NCBI RefSeq assembly: GCF_023094245.1
Contig: NZ_JALMEW010000003.1
Span: 310,001 to 374,000 of the forward strand
From: Halomonas getboli
GTDB taxonomy: Bacteria; Pseudomonadota; Gammaproteobacteria; Pseudomonadales; Halomonadaceae
Reading direction: 5' to 3'
DNA: 64,000 bases
The first letter of the stretch is position 1; each line of letters begins with the position of its first letter. The translations under genes and the position numbers were made by a program. The notes under the pieces are model-generated. The model was not told where the DNA came from. It saw only the letters and a list, made by a program, of their open reading frames with translations, and made no database searches. Below are positions 42,954-50,427 of the stretch, one piece after another.

Positions 42954-42968
42954 CTATAGTCACTATAG
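42954..42968. promoter_or_regulatory. Candidate MerR-type operator
   Basis: CTATAGTCACTATAG is a near-perfect dyad 27 bp before the MerR gene, preceded by a TTG-type -35 sequence at 42950. CadR/PbrR operators commonly contain such CTATAG-like arms. It is probably an autoregulatory site. Confidence 0.55.
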
Positions 42969-42995
42969 AGATATACCCACCACCGGAGCCTGCTC

Positions 42996-43454
42996 ATGAA
43001 GATCGGCGAGCTGGCGCGGCGCACCGATTGCCGCGTCGTCACCATCCGCTACTACGAGCGCGAGGGGCTGCTGCCCGAGCCCGCCCGCAGCGAGTCCAAT
43101 TATCGGCTCTACGGCGAGGCCCACGTCGAGCGGCTGGCGTTCATTCGCCACTGCCGGGCGCTGGACATGACCCTGGACGAGATCCGCGCGCTGCTGGACT
43201 GTCATGACCATCCCGACAGTCCGTGCCAGGAGGCCGATGCGCTGATCGACGCCCACCTCGATCACGTGGCCGCCCGCATCGCCCAGCTGCAGACGCTGGA
43301 ACGCTCCCTTCAGACATTGCGTGCCCGCTGCCAGGGGCAACGCTCCGCCGCCGAGTGCGGCATTCTGGACGCCCTGGCGCATCCGCCGGAGGACGCCGCG
43401 GCCATCGCCTCGTCCGATGACGATCACGTGGCGGGCGTGCATCCGAGGGTGTGA
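42996..43454 (+). CDS. MerR-family regulator, Cd(II)/Pb(II)-responsive type
   Basis: This 152-residue regulator has an N-terminal MerR HTH (MKIGELARRTDCRVVTIRYYE) and a long dimerisation helix. Cys77, Cys112 and Cys121 match, within two residues, the metal-binding Cys77, Cys112 and Cys119 of CadR/PbrR. Such regulators activate cadmium, lead or zinc efflux pumps by distorting a promoter with a long spacer. No CadA-type ATPase gene is next to it, so its target is elsewhere in the genome. It lacks the extended His-rich tail of some CadR proteins but ends HVAGVHPRV. Confidence 0.88.
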   Translation: MKIGELARRTDCRVVTIRYYEREGLLPEPARSESNYRLYGEAHVERLAFIRHCRALDMTLDEIRALLDCHDHPDSPCQEADALIDAHLDHVAARIAQLQTLERSLQTLRARCQGQRSAAECGILDALAHPPEDAAAIASSDDDHVAGVHPRV

Positions 43455-43460
43455 GCCGGG

Positions 43461-44618
43461 TCAGGCGCGACGGTGTATCCGGCGTCCCATCGCCCAGACC
43501 TCATCGATGGCCCAGGCGTCATCGGCCAGCACCAGCAGATCCGCGTCGTGGCCCACCTGCAGGCGTCCCTTGCGTGACAGGCCCAGGGCGTCCGCGGCGT
43601 GAGTGCTGGCCGCGCCGATGGCCTTGTCGAGCGCCACGCCGTGTCGTTCGATGCACTCGCCCAGGGTCTCGAACAGGCTGCTCAGGCGGCCGGGCTGGAG
43701 GCCGACGAAGCGGCCCTGGGCGTCGAAGCGCGGCAGCGAGGCGTTGGCATCGGAGGACAGCGTGATCCGCGAGGGATCGACGCGCGCCTCCAGGGCACGG
43801 GCCACGGCGAGGGCGGCGGGCACCTCGCCGTCGGCCAGCAGCTCCGGCGTGGTGCTGGTGGTGAAGTCGATGCGCCCGCCCTCGCGGCCGAAGCGCAGGC
43901 CGTCCTCGAACAGCTCGGCGGTGCGGTTGATGTGGGTGGGCAGGAACTGGGCCAGTGGCAGGGCGCTGTGGCGGGCCACCTCGCGCAGCGGCTCGAGGCC
44001 GCCCTCGGCGTCGCCGGTGTGGATGAAGACGATGCCGCCCTTGCCGGCAAGCATCCCGGCGGTACGGGTCTCGGCGGCCAGACGGGTGAGCGCCTCGCGG
44101 CTCGGCTGCGAGCCGCGGTGGTCGCTGATGGCCACCTCGCCCAGGCCGATGAATTCGGGAATGAAGGCGATGTCACTGGCCACCGAACCGGTCAGGGTCA
44201 CCGGCGGCAGCTGGTAGGAGCCGGTGTAGCAGTAGGTGCTCAGCCCGCCGTCGGCCAGCTCCCGGGCCTTGCCCAGCAGGTTGGCGGGCGTGCGGGTCAG
44301 GGCGTCGGTGCCCAGGGCGCCGACCAGGGTGGTGACCCCGGAGGACAGGGCCTCGTCCAGGCCGAGCTCGGGGGTGCGGGTGCCGAAGCCGCCCTCGCCG
44401 CCGCCGCCGATGAAGTGCACCAGTGGGTCCACCAGCCCCGGAATGACGCGACGGCCTTCCAGGTCCTCGACCGTCACCGCCGGGCCCTGCGCGGGCAGCT
44501 CGCCGTCGTCGTCCGCCGGGGTGATGGCGGCGATGCGGCCGTCGCCGATCAGCAGGTGGCACAGGCCCTTCGGCTCGGGGGCATGCAGCCGGGCATTCTT
44601 GAGCAGGGTCAGCATCAT
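43461..44618 (-). CDS. iadA: IadA-like isoaspartyl dipeptidase with altered metal site
   Basis: This 385-residue amidohydrolase resembles isoaspartyl dipeptidase, which cleaves beta-aspartyl peptides that arise by protein damage. The family motifs GGGGEGGFGTRTPEL, AISDHRGSQP, FIHTGDAEG, LPTHINRT and LSSDANAS are present. The first metal motif normally reads DQHVH but here reads DPLVH: residue 66 is Leu instead of the first His, while His68 is kept. Glu replaces the carbamylated Lys of the E. coli enzyme, a substitution also seen elsewhere in the superfamily. Activity may be changed. GAGAGGAG precedes the start. A binding protein gene lies just upstream on the same strand. Confidence 0.8.
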   Translation of the reverse strand: MMLTLLKNARLHAPEPKGLCHLLIGDGRIAAITPADDDGELPAQGPAVTVEDLEGRRVIPGLVDPLVHFIGGGGEGGFGTRTPELGLDEALSSGVTTLVGALGTDALTRTPANLLGKARELADGGLSTYCYTGSYQLPPVTLTGSVASDIAFIPEFIGLGEVAISDHRGSQPSREALTRLAAETRTAGMLAGKGGIVFIHTGDAEGGLEPLREVARHSALPLAQFLPTHINRTAELFEDGLRFGREGGRIDFTTSTTPELLADGEVPAALAVARALEARVDPSRITLSSDANASLPRFDAQGRFVGLQPGRLSSLFETLGECIERHGVALDKAIGAASTHAADALGLSRKGRLQVGHDADLLVLADDAWAIDEVWAMGRRIHRRA

Positions 44619-44635
44619 CGCTCCTCTCGAAATGA

Positions 44636-44660
44636 GGACGCCGGCGGGCCGCCGGCGTCC
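44636..44660 (-). terminator. Hairpin between SBP gene and iadA
   Basis: GGACGCCGGC pairs perfectly with GCCGGCGTCC around a 5-base loop. It lies between the 3' end of the binding-protein gene at 44681 and the start of iadA, so it reduces read-through. Confidence 0.6.
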
Positions 44661-44680
44661 GGTGAAGGCCGAATTGGGGC

Positions 44681-45460
44681 TTACAGCTTGACGTCGTAGC
44701 TGAAGTACCTGGCCATGATCTCGTCGTAGGTGCCGTTGGTCTTCAGCGCCTGCAGGGCCTCGTTGAACTGCTCGGCGAGCTCGCGGTCGCGCTGACGGAA
44801 GGCCACGCCGACGCCCTGGCCGAAGTACGTCTTGGGCTCCTTGATGAAGTCACTGATGCGCTGGAAGTCGCTCTCGGCGGTGTCGATGTCGATCGTCGCC
44901 TCGGCGATCGGATAGTCCATGAAGGTCAGATCCAGGCGGCCGGTGCGCATGTCGGCGACCACGTCGTCGGCGCTGGCGTAGCGGCGCACCTCGAGGACGT
45001 CGCCGTAGAGGTCGGTGACGTAGCGGTCCTGCAGGGTGGCGCGCTGGACGCCGACGGTCAGGCCCTCGAGGCTGTCGCGGTCCTGCAGGTCGATGTCGGT
45101 GCCCTTGGCCGTGATCCAGGCGCTCGGGGTGGTGTAGTAGGGCTCGGAGAACAGCACCTGGCGGGCGCGCTCCTCGGTGATGGCCATCGAGGACATGATG
45201 GCATCGAACTTGCGGGCCTTGAGGGCCGGGATCATGCCGTCCCAGGGCTGCTCGATCCAGGTGCACTCGCGTTCCAGGTACTCGCAGACGGCGTTGCCCA
45301 GATCGACCTCGAAGCCGGTCAGGGTGCCGTCGGGCAGCTTGTACTCGAAGGGTTCGTAGGGCACGTCCACGGCCAGGCGAATCGGGTCGTCGGCCTGGAC
45401 GGTCGCGGTGAAGAGGCTGGCGCCGAGGGTGGCGGCCAGCAGCAGCTTGGTGTGACGCAT
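44681..45460 (-). CDS. Basic amino acid ABC transporter binding protein (orphan copy)
   Basis: The protein is 259 residues. The signal peptide (MRHTKLLLAATLGASLFTATVQA) leads to a periplasmic binding protein of the HisJ/ArgT type. Typical segments are VPYEPFEYKLPDG, MIPALKARKFDAIMSSMAIT and VGVQRATLQDRYV. It is clearly paralogous to the protein at 45814, but has no permease genes of its own. It probably delivers a related ligand (arginine, lysine, ornithine, histidine or a peptide) to the transporter encoded upstream. iadA follows 62 bp downstream after a hairpin. Confidence 0.88.
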   Translation of the reverse strand: MRHTKLLLAATLGASLFTATVQADDPIRLAVDVPYEPFEYKLPDGTLTGFEVDLGNAVCEYLERECTWIEQPWDGMIPALKARKFDAIMSSMAITEERARQVLFSEPYYTTPSAWITAKGTDIDLQDRDSLEGLTVGVQRATLQDRYVTDLYGDVLEVRRYASADDVVADMRTGRLDLTFMDYPIAEATIDIDTAESDFQRISDFIKEPKTYFGQGVGVAFRQRDRELAEQFNEALQALKTNGTYDEIMARYFSYDVKL

Positions 45461-45813
45461 GGGGAACTCCTCCCGTCAGGGCATGGATGAGGTGCTGGAT
45501 TCAGGTCTCGCCGCGGTGGCGAGGGCGGCGGCATCGCCGCGGTCGGCGCGGGGCGCCTCAGGGGATCGGCACGGGCGTGCCGGGACGGCCGGAGCGGCCA
45601 TCCGCATGGCTCATTCGTCGAACCATTCGCTGAGATAGAAGCGCGGGGCGGGCGAGCGGGCGGGCATGGCGCCGGCGGGCAGGGGGTGACGTGGCGGTGG
45701 CATCATGGGCGGTGCCGAGCAGAGCCGCCCCGGACGTTCCGGGGCGGCGATCGTTGCGGTGAGGTCTGCGTTCACGGGGGCTGACTCGCCGAAGACCTTA
45801 TTCACCCAAGACC
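45461..45813. other. Intergenic region between the two binding-protein genes
   Basis: The 353-bp spacer holds a strong hairpin (45724-45748) that ends the ABC operon. It also has a 16-base tandem duplication next to the stop codon of the 45814 gene. The rest is GC-rich, with no clear gene; a 64-codon frame at 45611-45805 arises from the duplicated segment and lacks a ribosome site. Confidence 0.55.
45724..45748 (-). terminator. Terminator of the basic amino acid ABC operon
   Basis: GCCGCCCCGGA pairs perfectly with TCCGGGGCGGC over 11 bp around a CGT loop, about 65 bp past the end of the last operon gene. Confidence 0.7.
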
Positions 45814-45823
45814 TTATTCACCA
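45792..45823. repeat. 16-bp tandem duplication at a stop codon
   Basis: AAGACCTTATTCACCC (45792-45807) is followed directly by AAGACCTTATTCACCA (45808-45823), 15 of 16 identical. The second unit contains the TAA of the binding-protein gene on the minus strand; the first is a copy of that end outside the gene. Confidence 0.85.
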
Positions 45824-46581
45824 AAGTACTTGGCCTCGATCTCGTCGTAGGTGCCGTTGGCCTTGAGCGTGGAGAGCGCCTCGTTGAAGGCCTCGGCCAG
45901 TTCGCCGTCGCGTTGGCGGAAGGCGATGCCGAAGCCTTCGCCGAAGTACTTCACCGGCTCGCTGATCTTCTCGCCCACGGTCTTGTAGTCGCCGGCCTCG
46001 CTGTCGATCAGGGTGGACTTGCCGATCGGGAAGTCGAGGAAGGCGATGTCCAGGCGGCCGGCGTCCATGTCGAGCACCATGTCGTCGGCGGTGGCGTAAC
46101 GGTTCACGTCGGCCACGTCGCCGTACAGGTCGGTGACGTAGTTGTCCTGCAGGGTGCCGCGCTGCACGCCGATGGACTTGCCTTCCAGGGACTCGGCGTC
46201 CGGGGTGACGATCTCGCTGTCGGCCGGGGCGAACCAGGCGGAGGGCGGCGTGATGTAGGGATCGGAGAACAGCACCTGCTCGCGACGCTGCTCGTTGATG
46301 GTCATCGAGGACATGATGGCGTCGTACTTGCGCGCCTTCAGCCCGGGGATGATGCCGTCCCAGCCCTGCACGACCCATTCGCACTGGATGCCGATCTCGG
46401 CACACAGGGCGTTGCCCAGGTCGATGTCGAAGCCGGTCAGTTCGCCGTCCGGCGTGCGGAACTCCATCGGCTCGTAGGGGACGTCGACGCCGATGCGGAT
46501 ATCGCGCACGTCGGCACTGGCGGTGCCGGCGATCACGGCGGCGCTCAGCACGCCGAGGCTCAGGATCTTCTGAATCTTCAT
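45814..46581 (-). CDS. Arginine/lysine/ornithine-type ABC transporter binding protein
   Basis: The 255-residue protein has a signal peptide (MKIQKILSLGVLSAAVIAGTASA) and a HisJ/ArgT-type periplasmic fold (VPYEPMEFRTPDGELTGFDI, MSSMTINEQRREQVLFSDPY). The start at 46581 has AGAAGGG upstream; a longer frame has no signal peptide at its start. It is the last gene of the transporter operon and is separated from the permease by two hairpins, which could give it a separate, higher expression level. With AstE nearby, arginine or ornithine is the likeliest ligand. Confidence 0.92.
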   Translation of the reverse strand: MKIQKILSLGVLSAAVIAGTASADVRDIRIGVDVPYEPMEFRTPDGELTGFDIDLGNALCAEIGIQCEWVVQGWDGIIPGLKARKYDAIMSSMTINEQRREQVLFSDPYITPPSAWFAPADSEIVTPDAESLEGKSIGVQRGTLQDNYVTDLYGDVADVNRYATADDMVLDMDAGRLDIAFLDFPIGKSTLIDSEAGDYKTVGEKISEPVKYFGEGFGIAFRQRDGELAEAFNEALSTLKANGTYDEIEAKYFGE

Positions 46582-46640
46582 GAGGGTTTCCCTTCTTGTT
46601 GATGGTCCACCTTGTGGGCGGTGACTCCGGGATGATGACC

Positions 46641-46698
46641 CGCCCACCTTAGCGGAAGGTCGGGCGGGTCGAAAGCTCGGGAACGAACGTTGGTTCCC
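46641..46698 (-). terminator. Two hairpins between permease and binding-protein genes
   Basis: CGCCCACCTT and AAGGTCGGGCG (46641-46666) form a 10-bp stem with one bulge. GGGAAC and GTTCCC (46679-46698) form a second with an internal AACGTT palindrome. They lie within the ABC operon and may cause partial termination or protect the mRNA end. Confidence 0.5.
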
Positions 46699-46719
46699 AA
46701 CGCTTGTTTGACGCTCGAT

Positions 46720-47451
46720 TCAGTTGCCCGCCGGTTTGAGGTGCGCGAGCAGCCGATTCTCCAGTCGACGGAAGAAGAAGATGATCGAGAAGGTCAGGCA
46801 CAGGTAGATCGCCGCCACGAACAGGAAGGCGTCGAAGGGGGCGTAGAAGCGCGCATAGACGAAGCGCGCCGCGCCGGTCAGGTCCATCAGCGTCACCACG
46901 CTGGCGATGGCGCTGGCGTGGAGCATGAAGATCACCTCGTTGCCGTAGGCCGGCAGCGCGCGGCGGAAGGCGCTGGGCAGCACGATGCGCCGCATCATCA
47001 GCCCCCAGGACATGCCGTAGGCCCGGGCGGCCTCGATCTCGCCCTTGGGCGTGGACTTGATCGCGCCGCGGAAGATCTCGGTGGTGTAGGCGCCGGTGTT
47101 CAGGGTGAAGGCGATCAGTGCCGGTACGAAGGGCTTCTCGAGCAGCACCCACAGCCAGGTGTCCTGGATGCCCTCGACGAACACCACGCCGTAGTAGATC
47201 AGGTAGAGCTGCACCAGCAGCGGGGTGCCGCGGAACACGTAGCAGTAGAAGAAGATCGGCAGCCGCACCCAGGCCTTCTTCGAGCCGCGGCCGATGGCCA
47301 GCGGCACCGCCAGCACCACGCCGATGATCAGCGACAAGAACACCAGCTGCACGGTGGTGACCAGGCCGTCGCCATAGTAGGACAGCGTCTGCAGGGTGAA
47401 GATGCTGTTGTCGGCCAGCTGGGCCTCGAGCCAGTTCATCAGGGCCTCCAT
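46720..47451 (-). CDS. Basic amino acid ABC transporter permease (HisM-like)
   Basis: This 243-residue polar amino acid permease has about five helices and the cytoplasmic EAA loop EAARAYGMSWGLMMRRIVLP that contacts the ATPase. The N-terminal half resembles HisM/ArtM, with YVFRGTPLLVQLYLIYYG. It starts one base inside the stop of the upstream HisQ-like gene (TGATG), so the two are coupled. It pairs with HisQ-like and HisP-like proteins in the inner membrane. Confidence 0.93.
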   Translation of the reverse strand: MEALMNWLEAQLADNSIFTLQTLSYYGDGLVTTVQLVFLSLIIGVVLAVPLAIGRGSKKAWVRLPIFFYCYVFRGTPLLVQLYLIYYGVVFVEGIQDTWLWVLLEKPFVPALIAFTLNTGAYTTEIFRGAIKSTPKGEIEAARAYGMSWGLMMRRIVLPSAFRRALPAYGNEVIFMLHASAIASVVTLMDLTGAARFVYARFYAPFDAFLFVAAIYLCLTFSIIFFFRRLENRLLAHLKPAGN

Positions 47452-48155
47452 CAGTTCGCCTCCCCGTAGCCGATGTCATAGCGCTTCTGCAGGCGGGCGA
47501 AGCCCCATTCGGAGACGCTGGCGATCAGCAGGTAGATGATCGCGACGATGATCATGAAGGTGAAGGGCTCGCGGGTGGCCTTGGAGGCCTCGGAGGCAAC
47601 GCGGACCATGTCCGACAGGCCGATCACCGACACCAGGGCGGTGGTCTTGAGCAGTACCATCCAGTTGTTGGACAGGCCGGGCAGGGCGTGGCGCATCATC
47701 TGCGGGAAGCGGATGCGGCGAAACAGCAGCCAGGGCTTCATGCCATAGGCACGGCCGGCCTCGATCTGGCCGCTGTCCACGGCCATGAAGGCGCCACGGA
47801 AGGTTTCGCCCATGTAGGCGCCGAAGATCAGGCCGATGGTACCGACGCCGGCGACGAATTCGTTGACGTTGATGAAGATATCGACATCGAACTGGTCGTA
47901 GAGCCAGTCGGTGACCATGTTGATGCCGATCTGGCCGCCGAAGAACAGCAGCATCATCAGCACCAGGTCCGGCACGCCGCGGATCAGGGTGGTATAGAGG
48001 GTGCCGAGCTGGCGCAGGCCCCAGTGGCGGGACATCTTGGCGCTGGCCGTCAACAGCCCCAGCACGATGGCCAGCAGCAGCGACAGCACCGCCAGTTCGA
48101 TGGTGATCAGGGCGCCTTCGAACAGGCGCGGGCCGTAGCCTTGCAGATCGATCAT
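47451..48155 (-). CDS. Basic amino acid ABC transporter permease (HisQ-like)
   Basis: The protein is 234 residues with about five helices and the EAA loop EAGRAYGMKPWLLFRRIRFP. RGVPDLVLMMLLFFGGQ is typical of HisQ/ArtQ. It is the second permease half and is encoded between the ATPase and HisM-like genes, 22 bp after the ATPase gene. Confidence 0.93.
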   Translation of the reverse strand: MIDLQGYGPRLFEGALITIELAVLSLLLAIVLGLLTASAKMSRHWGLRQLGTLYTTLIRGVPDLVLMMLLFFGGQIGINMVTDWLYDQFDVDIFINVNEFVAGVGTIGLIFGAYMGETFRGAFMAVDSGQIEAGRAYGMKPWLLFRRIRFPQMMRHALPGLSNNWMVLLKTTALVSVIGLSDMVRVASEASKATREPFTFMIIVAIIYLLIASVSEWGFARLQKRYDIGYGEAN

Positions 48156-48177
48156 GGGAGTCTCCTCGGGCGGCGCC

Positions 48178-48948
48178 TCAGTGCTTGGGCGCCAGGAACT
48201 GCTTGAGTCGCTCGGAGCGCGGGTTGCCCAGCACCTGCTCGGGCGGCCCGGCCTCCTCGACCTGGCCCTGGTGCAGGTAGACGACCTGGGTGGAGACGTC
48301 GCGGGCGAAGGCCATCTCGTGGGTGACCACGATCATGGTGCGGCCTTCCTCGGCCAGGTCGCGCATGACCTTGAGCACGTCGCCGACCAGCTCCGGGTCG
48401 AGCGCCGAGGTCGGCTCGTCGAACAGCATCACCTCCGGGTCCATGGCCAGCGCCCGGGCGATGGCGCCGCGCTGCTGCTGGCCGCCGGAGAGCTGGGCCG
48501 GGTAGTAGTCGGCGCGCTCGCCCAGGCCGACTCGCTCGAGCAGCTGGCGGGCATGCTCGATGGCTTCCTGCCTGGGCTTGCCGAGCACGTGCACCGGCGC
48601 CTCGATGACGTTTTCCAGCAGCGTCATGTGGGCCCACAGGTTGAAGCTCTGGAAGACCATGGAGAGCCGGGCGCGCATGGCCACGACCTGCTTCCAGTCC
48701 GCCGGCTCGCGGCCGTGCTTGGTCTCCTTGAAGCGGATCTTCTCGCCGTGGACGATCAGCTCGCCCTCGTCGGGCTGCTCGAGCAGGTTCATGCAGCGCA
48801 GGAAGGTGCTCTTGCCGGAGCCGGAGGCTCCGATCAGGGTGATGACGTCGCCCTTGTGGGCCTGCAGGGAGAGCCCCTTGAGGACTTCGTTATCGCCGAA
48901 GCGCTTCTTGATGTTGCGCACTTCCAGCGGGATCGGTGTGTCGGCCAT
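48178..48948 (-). CDS. Basic amino acid ABC transporter ATPase (HisP-like)
   Basis: The protein is 256 residues. Walker A is GASGSGKST at 40-48, the Q loop is VFQSFNLW, the ABC signature LSGGQ is at 153-157 and Walker B ends in LFDEP at about 175-179. The segment FKETKHGREPADWKQV fits the HisP/AotP group for basic amino acids. It is the first gene of the transporter operon. astE lies 222 bp upstream on the same strand. Confidence 0.94.
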   Translation of the reverse strand: MADTPIPLEVRNIKKRFGDNEVLKGLSLQAHKGDVITLIGASGSGKSTFLRCMNLLEQPDEGELIVHGEKIRFKETKHGREPADWKQVVAMRARLSMVFQSFNLWAHMTLLENVIEAPVHVLGKPRQEAIEHARQLLERVGLGERADYYPAQLSGGQQQRGAIARALAMDPEVMLFDEPTSALDPELVGDVLKVMRDLAEEGRTMIVVTHEMAFARDVSTQVVYLHQGQVEEAGPPEQVLGNPRSERLKQFLAPKH

Positions 48949-49170
48949 GGAAAAGGCTCCAGTTCGAAGGGATCACCTGGGCGCTGCCGGAAGCCGCGCC
49001 GTGGGCGGGACTTCGGGCAGGACCCCGTAGACCGTGGGAGACGGTCGTCCGGCGTGAAAAAGGGGGCGATTCTACCAGTCTCGACGGTGAACGGCAGTTC
49101 TTCTTGCTTGTTTGATGCTTCGACCTTGGTCCGAGGCCGAGCGGTGCCCGGCCTGCCAAGATCTGCACCG

Positions 49171-50163
49171 CTAGGTGGCGTCGTCCGGCGGCGTCGTCGC
49201 GCTGACCAGCAGCGCGGCGCGGGCGCCGATCTCTACCCTGGCGTTGGGGAAGACCACCCGCAGTGGCGCCGCCTCGACCGTGAAGGCGCCGCCCACGGCG
49301 TCTTCCGCCAGCCGGGTGCCGGGCGCGAACTCGGTGAAGTTCGGCGTGGCCTCGGCGAAGCACAGCCGGAAGTCCTCGGCCTGGCGCTTGAGCTCGTGCT
49401 CGACGCGGAAGAAGGCCATCTCGCTCGCCGGGCGCTCGACGGGCGGCGTATCCGCCACCAGCGCGGCGAGCAGTGCGCCCATGGGCGCCAGCGGCGCCAG
49501 GTCGTTGTGGCCGAACGGCAGGGCGCGGCCCAGCTCCAGGGTGAAGGCGGCCGCGCCGTGGTAGTGCTTCGAATAGTGGGAGAAGGTCCAGCTGTGGGTG
49601 TGCTGGTGCAGCACCGCCTGGATGTCGGCGCCGGCCAGCTGTCGCCACTGTTCGGCGGGCGTCTCGGCCTCGGCGAAGGGCTCGACGGCGAAGCGCGGAT
49701 ACTGGCTGTCGCGGATCGCGGTGTGCAGGTCGTGGTGGACCCGGGGCCGCCCGTCGTGGCGTGAGTAGAAGGCGTCCACCGCGGCCATCAGTTCGCGGGC
49801 GCGATCCGCCTCCCGGCCCCTGGCGTCGAGGCCGCGGCGGAACAGCCGGTTCAGATTGGTCTCGACGAAGCGGGTGCCGGCGCGGATGGCCTCCAGATTG
49901 CCGAGGATCACCAGCGTCGGGGCGCCGAGCGTCAGTCGGCCGGCTTCCAGCCGCGCCAGCAGGTCGCCGAGCAGCTCGATGGGGGCGGTCTCGTTGCCGT
50001 GGATGCCGGCGGAGACCACCAGCGCCGGGGCCGTGGGCGACGGTGATGCGGGGGTCAGCTCGAGCAGGCCGGGACCGAGGATGCGGTAGCGGCCGCCGAG
50101 CAGCTCGCCGGCGGGGGCGGCGGGTGCATCGTCCAGGGTGGTGGAGAGCCACTCAGCCAGCAT
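49171..50163 (-). CDS. astE: Succinylglutamate desuccinylase
   Basis: This 330-residue zinc enzyme catalyses the last step of the arginine succinyltransferase (AST) pathway, succinylglutamate to glutamate and succinate. Zinc ligands are His55 and Glu58 (AGIHGNETAP) and His147 (HHDLHTAIRDS). ETNLNRLFRRG matches the substrate-binding segment. The other ast genes are not in this window. The location upstream of the basic amino acid transporter suggests shared use of arginine or ornithine. Confidence 0.95.
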   Translation of the reverse strand: MLAEWLSTTLDDAPAAPAGELLGGRYRILGPGLLELTPASPSPTAPALVVSAGIHGNETAPIELLGDLLARLEAGRLTLGAPTLVILGNLEAIRAGTRFVETNLNRLFRRGLDARGREADRARELMAAVDAFYSRHDGRPRVHHDLHTAIRDSQYPRFAVEPFAEAETPAEQWRQLAGADIQAVLHQHTHSWTFSHYSKHYHGAAAFTLELGRALPFGHNDLAPLAPMGALLAALVADTPPVERPASEMAFFRVEHELKRQAEDFRLCFAEATPNFTEFAPGTRLAEDAVGGAFTVEAAPLRVVFPNARVEIGARAALLVSATTPPDDAT

Positions 50164-50350
50164 GGCGACCTCGCGCGATCGGCGGCCGGTGGGCGGCCTG
50201 CGGGGCCTTTGGCATCGGAATGCAGGGCATGGCGCAGAATCCTTGTTATATCGTTGTGGAGGCGGAGTCTGGGCTTACCTTCCCGGGACGGGCCGGCCGC
50301 CGCAAGGGCCCCTGTCGATTTGATGAAAATGCCCGGTGCGTGAATGAAAA

Positions 50351-50383
50351 GCCGGCGCCCTGCCATCGTGGCCGGGCGCCGGC
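50351..50383 (-). terminator. Terminator after the SMP-30 gene
   Basis: GCCGGCGCCC and GGGCGCCGGC form a perfect 10-bp stem with extra pairing inside. On the minus strand it is followed by TTTTCATTC. It lies 45 bp beyond the SMP-30 gene's stop codon. Confidence 0.75.
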
Positions 50384-50427
50384 CGAGCGGCGCGACGCGA
50401 ATGCGCGCCGAGTCGGTGCGGGCGGGC

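Noticed and set aside
45611..45805. Small 64-residue gene between the binding-protein genes
   Set aside because: Its start lies in the duplicated 16-bp unit, it lacks a ribosome site, and its sequence is Pro/Ala-rich without features.
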